Assembly (NCBI RefSeq): GCF_019263585.2
Contig: NZ_JADQDF010000001.1
Coordinates: 5,703,501-5,767,500 of the forward strand
Length of the DNA stretch: 64,000 bases
Direction of reading: 5' to 3'
Origin: Pseudonocardia oceani
GTDB lineage: Bacteria; Actinomycetota; Actinomycetes; Mycobacteriales; Pseudonocardiaceae
Shown here: piece by piece, positions 53,636-64,000 of the stretch
Layout: each line of letters starts with the position of its first letter
Position numbering within the stretch: position 1 is the first letter of the stretch
Translations under genes and position numbers: made by a program
The notes under the pieces: model-generated
What the model was told of the DNA's origin: nothing
Seen by the model: only the letters and a program-made list of their open reading frames with translations
Databases searched by the model: none

Positions 53636-54655
53636 ATGGTGCGGATCGCGGTGGCCGGGGCCAGCGGGTACGCCGGAGGAGAGGTCCTCCGGCTGCTGCT
53701 GGCCCATCCCGACGTCGAGATCGGGGCCCTGACGGCCGGGGGGAGCGCGGGGACGACGCTGGGCGAGCACCAGCCGCACCTGCTGCCACTGGCCGACCGG
53801 GTCCTCCTCGACACGACACCGGAGACCCTCGCGGGTCACGACGTCGTCTTCCTGGCGCTGCCCCACGGGCACTCCGCGGCGCTGGCGGCGCGGCTCGGTG
53901 ACGAGACCGTCGTCGTCGACTGCGGCGCCGACCACCGCCTCACCGACCCGGCCGCCTGGGAGCGCTGGTACGGCGGCGAGCACGCCGGGAGCTGGCCCTA
54001 CGGCCTGCCCGAGCTGCCCGGCGCCCGCGACGCGCTGCGCGGCACCCGCCGCGTCGCCGTCCCCGGCTGCTACCCGACGGCGATCAGCCTCGCCCTGTTC
54101 CCGGCGCTGGCCGCGGGACTCGCCGAGCCGTCGGTCGTCGTCACGGCCGTCACCGGCACGTCCGGGGCGGGCAGGTCGCTCAAGCCGCACCTGCTCGGCG
54201 CCGAGGTCATGGGCTCGCTGTCGGCCTACGGGGTCGGCGGCGGGCACCGCCACACGCCCGAGATCGTGCAGAACCTGTCGGGGGTCGCCGGTAGGACTGT
54301 CGACGTGAGCTTCACGCCGGTCCTCGCCCCGCTGCCCCGCGGCATCCTCGCGTCCTGCTCGGCGCGCACGTCGGCGAGCGTCGACGAGGTCCGCGAGGTC
54401 TACGCCAAGGCCTACGCCGACGAGCCGTTCGTGCACCTGCTGCCCGAGGGGGTCTGGCCCACCACGGCCGCCACACTCGGCGCCAACACGGTGCACCTGC
54501 AGGCCACCGTCGACCCCGACGCCGGCCGGCTGATCGTCGTCGCCGCGATCGACAACCTCACGAAGGGCACCGCCGGCGCCGCCGTGCAGTGCATGAACCT
54601 GGCGCTCGGCCTGCCCGAGACGGCCGGCCTCCCGCTGACGGGGGTGGCGCCGTGA
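53636..54655 (+). CDS. argC: N-acetyl-gamma-glutamyl-phosphate reductase
   Basis: A 339-residue NADPH-dependent reductase, third step of arginine synthesis. It has the Rossmann start V-R-I-A-V-A-G-A-S-G-Y-A-G-G-E, F-L-A-L-P-H-G-H-S, the catalytic Cys in V-A-V-P-G-C-Y-P-T-A and H-R-H-T-P-E-I. ATG 53636 is preferred; ATG 53630 is in frame two codons earlier. It heads argCJBDFRGH, with ArgR-type sites right at the start and no Shine-Dalgarno. The stop overlaps argJ as GTGA. Confidence 0.95.
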   Translation: MVRIAVAGASGYAGGEVLRLLLAHPDVEIGALTAGGSAGTTLGEHQPHLLPLADRVLLDTTPETLAGHDVVFLALPHGHSAALAARLGDETVVVDCGADHRLTDPAAWERWYGGEHAGSWPYGLPELPGARDALRGTRRVAVPGCYPTAISLALFPALAAGLAEPSVVVTAVTGTSGAGRSLKPHLLGAEVMGSLSAYGVGGGHRHTPEIVQNLSGVAGRTVDVSFTPVLAPLPRGILASCSARTSASVDEVREVYAKAYADEPFVHLLPEGVWPTTAATLGANTVHLQATVDPDAGRLIVVAAIDNLTKGTAGAAVQCMNLALGLPETAGLPLTGVAP

Positions 54656-55812
54656 GCGTCACATCGGCGCAGGGCTTCCGGGCGTCCGGCGTCGCGGCCG
54701 GCATCAAGTCCAGCGGCAACCCCGACCTCGCCCTCGTCGTCAACGACGGCCCCCACACGGCCGCCGCGGGCGTCTTCACCCGCAACAAGGTCAAGGCCGC
54801 GCCCGTCCTCTGGTCCGAGCAGGTCCTCACGTCCGGCGCGCTGCGCGCGGTCGTCCTCAACTCCGGCGGCGCCAACGCCTGCACGGGCCCCGAGGGCTTC
54901 CAGGTCGCGCACGCCACGGCCGAGCGGGCGGCCGAGCTGCTGGGGTGCGGCGCGGTCGAGGTGGCGATCTGCTCCACCGGGCTGATCGGTGCGCAGCTGC
55001 CGCGCGACACCGTCCTGGCCGGGGTCGAGAAGGCCCACGGCGCGCTCACGACGGGCGAGGACGCGGGCACCGCCGCCGCCACCGCGATCATGACCACCGA
55101 CACCGTCGCCAAGCAGGCCGACGCGGCGTCGGAGGCGGGCTGGCGGGTCGGCGGCATGACCAAGGGTGCCGGCATGATCGCCCCGTCGATGGCCACGATG
55201 CTCTCGGTCCTCACCACCGACGCCCTGCTCGACGCCCCGGAGCTCGACGCCGCCCTGCGCGCCGCGGTCCGCGTGAGCTTCGACCGGCTCGACGTCGACG
55301 GCTCGATGTCCACCAACGACACCGTGCTGCTGCTGTCCTCCGGCGCGTCCGGGGTGCGGCCCGACCCGGCGGAGTTCACCGCCGCCGTCACCGACGTGTG
55401 CCGCGACCTGGCCCGGCAGATGCAGGCCGACGCCGAGGGCGTCACGAAGCGGATCACGGTGCGGGTCACCGGCGCCGCGAGCGAGGACGAGGCCGTCGTC
55501 GTCGCCCGGACGGTCGCGCGCGACAGCCTGGTGAAGACCGCCCTGTTCGGTTCCGACGCCAACTGGGGCCGGATCGCCGCGGCCGTCGGCTACTCCGACG
55601 CCGCCGTCGACCCCGACCGCCTCGACATCACCGTCAACGGGGTCCCGCTGTGCGTCGGCGGGGTCGCCGCGGGCGGACGGACCTCGGTCGACCTGTCCGG
55701 CACCGACATCCTCGTCGCCGTCGCGCTCGGCCTGGGCGAGGGGGCGGGCGAGATCCTCACGACCGACCTCTCGCACGCCTACGTGGAGGAGAACAGTGCG
55801 TACCCCTCTTGA
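54652..55812 (+). CDS. argJ: Bifunctional ornithine acetyltransferase / N-acetylglutamate synthase
   Basis: A 386-residue ArgJ that recycles the acetyl group from acetylornithine to glutamate. The proenzyme cleaves itself before the Thr of K-G-A-G-M-I-A-P-S-M-A-T-M-L, near residue 180, giving alpha and beta chains. N-S-G-G-A-N-A-C-T-G and C-S-T-G-L-I-G are also conserved, and the C terminus S-H-x-Y-V-E-E-N-S-A-Y is typical. Whether it is mono- or bifunctional cannot be told by eye. GTG start; argB overlaps its end by 17 bp. Confidence 0.95.
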   Translation: MSVTSAQGFRASGVAAGIKSSGNPDLALVVNDGPHTAAAGVFTRNKVKAAPVLWSEQVLTSGALRAVVLNSGGANACTGPEGFQVAHATAERAAELLGCGAVEVAICSTGLIGAQLPRDTVLAGVEKAHGALTTGEDAGTAAATAIMTTDTVAKQADAASEAGWRVGGMTKGAGMIAPSMATMLSVLTTDALLDAPELDAALRAAVRVSFDRLDVDGSMSTNDTVLLLSSGASGVRPDPAEFTAAVTDVCRDLARQMQADAEGVTKRITVRVTGAASEDEAVVVARTVARDSLVKTALFGSDANWGRIAAAVGYSDAAVDPDRLDITVNGVPLCVGGVAAGGRTSVDLSGTDILVAVALGLGEGAGEILTTDLSHAYVEENSAYPS

Positions 55813-56682
55813 GCAGCGGCTCGCCCGCGCGGGGGAGAAGGCCGGCATCCTCGCCGAGGCCCTGCCCTGGCTGCAGCGCTTCCACGGGCGCGTCGTCGTC
55901 GTGAAGTACGGCGGCAACGCCATGATCGACGAGGAGCTCAAGCAGGCGTTCGCCCGCGACATGGTGTTCCTGCGCCTGGCCGGGATCCTGCCGGTGGTCG
56001 TGCACGGCGGCGGCCCGCAGATCAGCGCGATGCTGACGCGCCTGGGCCTGCCCGGCGAGTTCCGCGGCGGGCTGCGCGTCACCACGCCCGAGACGATCGA
56101 CGTGGTGCGGATGGTGCTGGTCGGCCAGGTCGGGCGCGAGCTCGTCGGGCTGATCAACCAGCACGGGCCCTACGCCGTCGGCCTGTCCGGGGAGGACGCC
56201 GGCCTGTTCACCGCCGAGAAGCGCACGGCGCTGGTGGGCGGTGAGGCCGTCGACATCGGGCTGGTCGGCGACGTCGTCGAGGTCAGCCCCGACGCGGTGC
56301 TCGACATCGTCCGCGCCGGGCGGATCCCGGTCGTCGCGGGCATCGCGCCCGACGTCGACGGGCAGGTCTACAACATCAACGCCGACAGCGCGGCCGCCGC
56401 GCTCGCCTCGGCGCTGGGCGCGGCGAAGCTCGTCGTCCTCACCGACGTCGTCGGCCTCTACGCCGACTACCCCGACCCCGACTCGGTGATCAGCGAGCTC
56501 ACCGCGGGCGAGCTGGAGCCGATGCTCCCGGGGCTGGAGGCGGGGATGGCGCCGAAGATGGAGGCCTGCCTGCGCGCGGTGCGCGGCGGCGTCCCCCAGG
56601 CCCACGTGATCGACGGCCGGGTGCCGCACTCGGTCCTGCTGGAAGTGTTCACCCACGAGGGAGTCGGAACGATGGTGATCCC

Positions 56683-56686
<4 letters not shown>
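55796..56686 (+). CDS. argB: Acetylglutamate kinase
   Basis: A 296-residue amino-acid kinase, second step of arginine synthesis and usually the arginine-feedback point. V-V-V-K-Y-G-G-N-A-M, V-V-V-H-G-G-G-P-Q-I, V-Y-N-I-N-A-D and V-V-L-T-D-V-V-G-L-Y mark nucleotide and acetylglutamate sites. The N-terminal helix (residues 5-28, kinked, A-E-A-L-P-W-L-Q-R-F) is the hexamer-forming helix of arginine-sensitive enzymes, so feedback inhibition is likely. GTG start inside argJ; the stop overlaps argD. Confidence 0.95.
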
Positions 56687-57863
<1,177 letters not shown>

Positions 57864-57867
<4 letters not shown>

Positions 57868-58787
57868 CCCGCCACCTCCTGCGCGACGACGACCTCACCC
57901 CCGCCGAGCAGCGGGAGGTCCTCGACCTCGCCGACGTGATGAAGGCCGACCGCTACGGCCACCGGCCGCTGGAGGGCCCGCGCCCGATCGCGGTGGTGTT
58001 CGACAAGGCCTCCACGCGCACGCGCATCTCGTTCGAGGTCGGCATCGCGCAGCTCGGCGGCACCGCGCTGATCGTCGACGGCAGGGCCAGCCAGCTCGGG
58101 CGCGGGGAAACCATCGCCGACACCGCGCGCGTGCTGTCGCGCTACGTCGACGCGATCGTGTGGCGCACCGGCGACCAGTCGCGGATCGAGGAGATGGCGT
58201 CGGCGGCCACCGTGCCCGTCGTCAACGCCCTCACCGACCAGTTCCACCCCTGCCAGGTCCTCGCCGACCTGCAGACGGTCCGCGAGCGCTTCGGCCGCCT
58301 CGCCGGGCTCACCCTGACCTACCTCGGCGACGGCGCCAACAACATGGCGCACTCGCTGCTGCTGGGCGGGACGACGGCGGGCATGACGGTGCGGATCTGC
58401 GCACCCGAGGGCTTCGACCCCGACGCCGAGGTCCTGCGCGACGCCAAGCACCGCGCCGGCGACACCGGCGGCTCGGTGGAGCTCGTCGCCGATCCGGCGG
58501 CCGCCGCCGAGGGGGCACAGGTGCTGGTCACCGACACCTGGGTCTCCATGGGCCAGGAGGACGACGGGCTCGACCGGGCGGCGCCGTTCCGGCCGCTGCA
58601 GATCGACGACGGGCTGCTGGCCAAGGCCGACGCGAGCGCGATCGTGCTGCACTGCCTGCCCGCCCACCGCGGCGACGAGATCACCGACGAGGTGATCGAC
58701 GGGCCGCGGAGCGCGGTGTGGGACGAGGCGGAGAACCGGCTGCACGCGCAGAAGGCGCTGCTCACCTGGTTGCTGGTCCGGCGATGA
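57864..58787 (+). CDS. argF: Ornithine carbamoyltransferase
   Basis: A 307-residue OTCase that makes citrulline from ornithine and carbamoyl phosphate. Carbamoyl-phosphate motif S-T-R-T-R near 55, F-H-P-C-Q near 130, the ornithine loop S-M-G (D-T-W-V-S-M-G-Q-E) and H-C-L-P near 265 are all intact. The length is standard. GTG start overlapping argD and ATGA overlap with argR. Confidence 0.96.
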
Positions 58788-59269
58788 CCGCGGTGCAGGG
58801 CGGCCGGTCCCGCGCGTCGCGCCAGGCCCGGATCGTGGAGCTGATCGCCCAGCGCCGGGTCCACAGCCAGAGCGACCTGCTGGCCATGCTCGAGGCCGAC
58901 GGCATCGGCACCACGCAGGCCACGCTCTCGCGCGACCTCGACGAGCTGGGTGCGGTCAAGCTCCGCGGGGCCGACGGCGGCACGCCCGTCTACGTCATCC
59001 CCGACGACGGCAGCCCGGTGCGCGGGATCGAGGGCGGCACCGCCCGCCTGGCGCGGTTGCTGGGGGACCTGCTCGTGTCCGCGGACGCGAGTGGGAACCT
59101 GGCGGTCCTGCGCACGCCGCCCGGTGGTGCGTCGTTCCTGGCCAGCGCGCTGGACCGCGCCGCACTGCACGACGTCGTCGGCACCATCGCCGGCGACGAC
59201 ACCCTGCTGGTGGTGGCCCGCGAGCCGCTCACCGGCGCAGAGCTCGTCGCGATCCTGCGCGGGCTCTGA
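58784..59269 (+). CDS. argR: Arginine repressor
   Basis: A 161-residue ArgR/AhrC. The winged-helix N-terminal domain has S-R-Q-A-R-I-V-E-L-I and T-Q-A-T-L-S-R-D-L-D-E-L-G; the C-terminal arginine-binding hexamer domain ends V-V-G-T-I-A-G-D-D-T-L-L-V-V-A-R with the conserved G-D-D-T. It is encoded inside the operon it probably controls through the boxes at 53600-53635. ATG overlaps argF; 41 bp separate it from argG. Confidence 0.96.
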   Translation: MTAVQGGRSRASRQARIVELIAQRRVHSQSDLLAMLEADGIGTTQATLSRDLDELGAVKLRGADGGTPVYVIPDDGSPVRGIEGGTARLARLLGDLLVSADASGNLAVLRTPPGGASFLASALDRAALHDVVGTIAGDDTLLVVAREPLTGAELVAILRGL

Positions 59270-59310
59270 CCCGAACCGAACCCCGAACTCCGACCTAGGA
59301 GCTGTCACCC

Positions 59311-60749
59311 GTGAGCAAGGTCCTGACCTCCCTCCCGAAGGGCGAGCGCATCGGCATCGCCTTCTCCGGAGGGCTCGACACCTCCGTGGCGGTCGCCTGG
59401 ATGCGCGAGAGCGGCGGGATCCCGTGCACCTACACCGCCGACCTCGGCCAGTACGACGAGCGCGACATGTCCGGGGTTCCCGGCCGCGCCAAGCAGTACG
59501 GCGCCGAGATCGCCCGGGTCGTCGACATCCGGCCGCAGCTGGTCGAGGAGGGCCTGGCCGCGCTCGCGTGCGGCGCCTTCCACATCCGCTCCGGGGGCCG
59601 CACCTACTTCAACACCACCCCGTTGGGCCGCGCCGTCACCGGCACGCTGCTGGTGCGCGCGATGCAGGCCGACGACGTGAACATCTGGGGCGACGGCTCC
59701 ACGTTCAAGGGCAACGACATCGAGCGGTTCTACCGCTACGGCCTGCTCGCCAACCCCGAGCTGCGCATCTACAAGCCCTGGCTCGACGCCGACTTCGTCC
59801 ACGAGCTCGGCGGGCGCGACGAGATGAGTCGCTGGCTCACCGCGCACGGCCTGCCCTACCGCGACTCGGCCGAGAAGGCGTACTCCACCGACGCCAACAT
59901 CTGGGGCGCCACGCACGAGGCCAAGACCCTCGAGCACCTCGACGTCTCCCTGGAGACCATCGAGCCGATCATGGGCGCGAAGTTCTGGGACGCGTCGGTG
60001 GCCATCGAGGCCGAGGACGTCGCCGTCACGTTCGAGGGCGGGAAGCCCGTCGCGATCAACGGCACGCGGTTCGCCGACCCGGTCGACCTCGTGCTGGCGG
60101 CCAACGAGATCGGCGGCCGCCACGGCCTGGGCATGTCCGACCAGATCGAGAACCGGATCATCGAGGCCAAGTCCCGCGGCATCTACGAGGCGCCCGGCAT
60201 GGCGCTGCTGTTCGCCGCCTACGAGCGGCTGATCAACGCCATCCACAACGAGGACACGGTGGCGGCCTACCACTCCGAGGGGCGCAAGCTCGGCCGCCTG
60301 CTCTACGAGGGGCGCTGGCTCGACCCGCAGGCGCTGATGATCCGCGAGTCGATCCAGCGCTGGATCGCCTCCCTCGTCACCGGCACGGTCACGCTGCGCC
60401 TGCGCCGCGGCGACGACTACACGGTCCTCGACACCCAGGGCAGCGGCTTCTCCTACCACCCCGACCGGCTGTCGATGGAGCGCGTCGAGAACGCCGCCTT
60501 CGGCCCGACCGACCGCATCGGCCAGCTCACCATGCGCAACCTGGACATCGCCGACTCCCGCGCGAAGCTCGAGGCCTACGCCGGGCAGCCGCACGACCAG
60601 GGCACGGTGCTCGTCGAGCACGGCACGCTCTTCGGGGAGCTGCCCTCGGGCGGCTTCGACCGGATCGCGGCGGCCACCGAGGACGGCACGGGCGAGCTCG
60701 ACGCGGGCAAGTCCCTCGACGACGCAGCACTGGAAGCGGGTACCGACTG

Positions 60750-60750
<1 letters not shown>
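59311..60750 (+). CDS. argG: Argininosuccinate synthase, long (E. coli-like) type
   Basis: A 479-residue ATP-dependent ligase joining citrulline and aspartate. The PP-loop I-A-F-S-G-G-L-D-T-S-V-A is near residue 20; Y-F-N-T-T-P-L-G-R-A-V-T-G, W-G-D-G-S-T-F-K-G-N-D-I-E-R-F and K-A-Y-S-T-D-A-N-I-W-G-A-T-H-E follow. Length and motifs fit the long subfamily of E. coli and streptomycetes rather than the 400-residue form of mycobacteria. GTG start after AGGAG (59297-59301). The stop shares one base with the argH ATG. Confidence 0.96.
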
Positions 60751-62156
<1,406 letters not shown>

Positions 62157-62181
62157 TCTCGGCAACGACCGGAGGACCCTC

Positions 62182-63432
62182 ATGAGCACGGATCTGGCCC
62201 GCCCCGACCTGGCCGGCGCCCAGGCCGACTACGACGCCCTCGTCGCGCAGGGCATGAAGCTCGACCTCACGCGCGGCAAGCCCTCGGCCGCCCAGCTCGA
62301 CCTCTCGTCGGCGATCCTCGGTCTGCCCGGGGAGCGCTACAAGGCCGACGACGGCACCGACACCCGCAACTACCAGGGCCTGCAGGGGCTCAGGGAGCTG
62401 CGCGAGATCTTCGCGCCGTCGCTGCAGGTGCCGGTCGACCAGCTGATCGCGTTCGGCAACTCGAGCCTCGAGCTCATGCACGACACGCTGGTGCACGCGC
62501 TGCTCTCGCCGCTGCCCGGCGCCGAGCGCCGCTGGGTCGACGAGGAGCGGGTCGTCTTCCTCGCGCCCGTCCCCGGTTACGACCGGCACTTCGCGGTCTG
62601 CGACCGCCTCGGCATAGAACTGCTCGCCGTCCCGATGACGCCCGAGGGCCCGGACATGGACGTCGTCGAGCGGCTCGTGGCCGAGGACCCGTCGATCAAG
62701 GGCATCTGGTGCGTGCCGAAGTACGCCAACCCCGACGGCGTCGTCTACTCCGACGAGACGACGCGCCGCCTCGCGTCGATGCCGGCGGCCGCCCCGGACT
62801 TCCGGATCATGTGGGACAACGCCTACGCGGTGCACCACCTCACCGAGGACGCGATCGAGGTCGCCGACGTGCTGGCCCTGGCCGACGCGGCGGGCCACGC
62901 CGACCGGCCCTTCGTCTTCGGCTCGACGTCGAAGATCACACTCGCGGGCGCCGGCGTCGCGTTCCTGGGGGCGTCGCCCGCCAACGTCAAGTGGTGGCTC
63001 GCGCTCACCGGCAAGCGCACCATCGGCCCGGACAAGGTCAACCACCTGCGCCACGCCCTGTTCTTCGGCGACGCCGCGGGTGTCGCCGCGCACATGGCGC
63101 GCCACCGGGAGCTGATCGCCCCGAAGTTCGCCGTGCTGGAGCAGATCCTCACCGAGAACTTCGCCGACACTCCCGGTGTGTCCTGGTCCTCGCCGAAGGG
63201 CGGCTACTTCGTCACGCTGACGGTGCCCGCGGGCACGGCCACCGAGATCGTGCGCCTGGCCCGCGAGGCCGGGATCTCGCTCACACCGGCCGGCGCCACG
63301 CACCCCGGTGGCGAGGACCCGCAGGACGCGATCATCCGGCTGGCGCCGACCTTCCCGCCGCTCGACGAGGTGGAGAAGGCGATGGCCGGCGTCGCGGTGT
63401 GCGTGAAGCTGGCGCTGGCGAAGCAGGCGTGA
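62182..63432 (+). CDS. Aminotransferase, MocR/AspT-like class I fold
   Basis: A 416-residue PLP enzyme resembling the actinobacterial aspartate aminotransferase subgroup (PF12897-like). Features are L-D-L-T-R-G-K-P-S, N-Y-Q-G-L-Q-G-L, F-G-N-S-S-L-E-L-M, P-G-Y-D-R-H-F, the W-D-N-A-Y-A-V-H-H strand binding PLP, and the Schiff-base Lys in S-T-S-K-I-T-L-A-G-A-G. It may supply aspartate for argG, which is inference from position. ATG follows GGAGGA. The next gene overlaps its stop. Confidence 0.85.
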   Translation: MSTDLARPDLAGAQADYDALVAQGMKLDLTRGKPSAAQLDLSSAILGLPGERYKADDGTDTRNYQGLQGLRELREIFAPSLQVPVDQLIAFGNSSLELMHDTLVHALLSPLPGAERRWVDEERVVFLAPVPGYDRHFAVCDRLGIELLAVPMTPEGPDMDVVERLVAEDPSIKGIWCVPKYANPDGVVYSDETTRRLASMPAAAPDFRIMWDNAYAVHHLTEDAIEVADVLALADAAGHADRPFVFGSTSKITLAGAGVAFLGASPANVKWWLALTGKRTIGPDKVNHLRHALFFGDAAGVAAHMARHRELIAPKFAVLEQILTENFADTPGVSWSSPKGGYFVTLTVPAGTATEIVRLAREAGISLTPAGATHPGGEDPQDAIIRLAPTFPPLDEVEKAMAGVAVCVKLALAKQA

Positions 63433-64000
63433 GCGCGCTCCTCGACCGCGAGGAGCTGAGCACCGACGTCCTCCCCGCGGCCGTGCGGCTGCTGGGGTGC
63501 ACCGTGGAGGCGGACACCCCGGACGGCACGGTCGCGGTGCGGCTCGTCGAGGTCGAGGCGTACCGCGGGGCCGACGACCCGGCGTCGCACAGCTACCGGG
63601 GGCGGACTCCGCGCAACAGCGTGATGTTCGGGCCGGCCGGGCACCTGTACGTCTACTTCGTCTACGGCATGCACTTCTGCGCCAACGTCAGCTGCCTCGA
63701 CGAGGGGGAGGCGGGCGCGGTGCTGATGCGCGCGGGGGAGGTGGTGTCCGACCTCACGGTCGCTCGGACCCGCCGCCCCACCGCGCGGCGCGACACCGAC
63801 CTCGCCCGCGGGCCCGCCCGTCTCGCGTCGCTGCTGGGGCTCGACCGCGAGCACAACGGCGTCGACGTGACGAGCGCGGCGTCGCCGGTGCGCGTCCTGT
63901 CCGGACCACCGGTGCCGGCGTCGCGGATCCGCACGGGCCCGCGGGTCGGGGTGGCCGGGGCGCGGGAGCTGCCGTGGCGGTTCTGGGTCGACGGCGCCCC
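63429..64000 (+). CDS. DNA-3-methyladenine glycosylase, AAG/MPG type (3' end outside the window)
   Basis: The first 190 residues of a mammalian-type alkyladenine glycosylase (base excision repair of alkylated purines). V-R-L-V-E-V-E-A-Y-R-G has the catalytic Glu, followed by D-P-A-S-H-S-Y-R-G-R-T-P-R-N, M-F-G-P-A-G-H-L-Y-V-Y-F-V-Y-G-M-H and V-L-M-R-A-G-E. The GTG start overlaps the aminotransferase stop as GTGA. The coding frame is cut by the window end; at about 200 residues for the family, only a few are missing. Confidence 0.93.
   Translation, partial: MSALLDREELSTDVLPAAVRLLGCTVEADTPDGTVAVRLVEVEAYRGADDPASHSYRGRTPRNSVMFGPAGHLYVYFVYGMHFCANVSCLDEGEAGAVLMRAGEVVSDLTVARTRRPTARRDTDLARGPARLASLLGLDREHNGVDVTSAASPVRVLSGPPVPASRIRTGPRVGVAGARELPWRFWVDGA

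Overview
The window is very GC-rich, densely packed bacterial DNA. It has many GTG starts, frequent 4-bp GTGA/ATGA stop-start overlaps, a rpmI-rplT-pheST block, an argCJBDFRGH operon and an AfsR-type regulator. This points to an actinomycete, most likely Pseudonocardiaceae (Pseudonocardia-like); the genus is an inference from gene style. I see no tRNA or rRNA genes, CRISPR arrays, insertion sequences or prophage.

Layout. 0-5.1 kb, minus strand: a secreted hydrolase fused through a membrane segment to an ABC ATPase, then small housekeeping genes (ABM monooxygenase, stand-alone LigD-type polymerase, phosphoesterase, FKBP). 5.2-6.3 kb: a cation/Ca antiporter-like membrane protein. 6.3-11.7 kb, minus: a full PQQ operon reading cupredoxin-like protein > PQQ alcohol dehydrogenase > pqqA > pqqB > pqqC > pqqD > pqqE. 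The dehydrogenase carries the Asp-x-Asp pair of lanthanide-dependent enzymes and no visible signal peptide. 12.2-14.5 kb: CYTH protein, an R2-like diiron protein, a rubredoxin and a DUF1232 protein. 14.5-18 kb: S9 peptidase and LCP protein. 18.1-21.8 kb: an NMT1-type ABC importer with two different permeases, divergent from an AraC-type regulator. 23.5-28.1 kb: a complete branched-chain-amino-acid-type (HAAT) ABC importer.

28.1-28.85 kb is a gene-free region of tandem, direct and inverted repeats. One of its sequence blocks recurs in the other gene-free stretch at 53.2-53.6 kb. 28.9-32.3 kb: an OsmC protein, then DUF2617, DUF4247 lipoprotein, DUF350 membrane protein and a membrane-fused aminopropyltransferase. 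A decayed SMI1/KNR4-like gene and a LexA-like box precede uvrA. 36-41 kb: a Pro/Gly-rich peptide, an uncharacterised protein behind a four-half-site element, a methyltransferase coupled to a broken paralogue, and an AfsR/SARP regulator. 41.3-50.3 kb: infC (ATC start), rpmI (with N-terminal extension), rplT, a TrmH-family RNA methyltransferase, a NodU/CmcH-type carbamoyltransferase, an opposing DMFase-beta-like gene, pheS and pheT. 50.4-53.2 kb: carboxylesterase, lipoprotein, AlkD-like protein. 53.6-62.2 kb: arginine biosynthesis argCJBDFRGH, with two ARG-box-like sites touching the argC start. 62.2-64 kb: an aminotransferase and a truncated 3-methyladenine glycosylase gene.

The genes form several self-contained systems: PQQ-dependent alcohol oxidation, two importers, a polyamine/membrane cluster, translation genes, and arginine synthesis under ArgR. 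The most unusual signals are the dispersed non-coding repeat family, the PQQ/lanthanide and diiron-rubredoxin neighbourhood, the hydrolase-ABC fusion, and several non-canonical starts.
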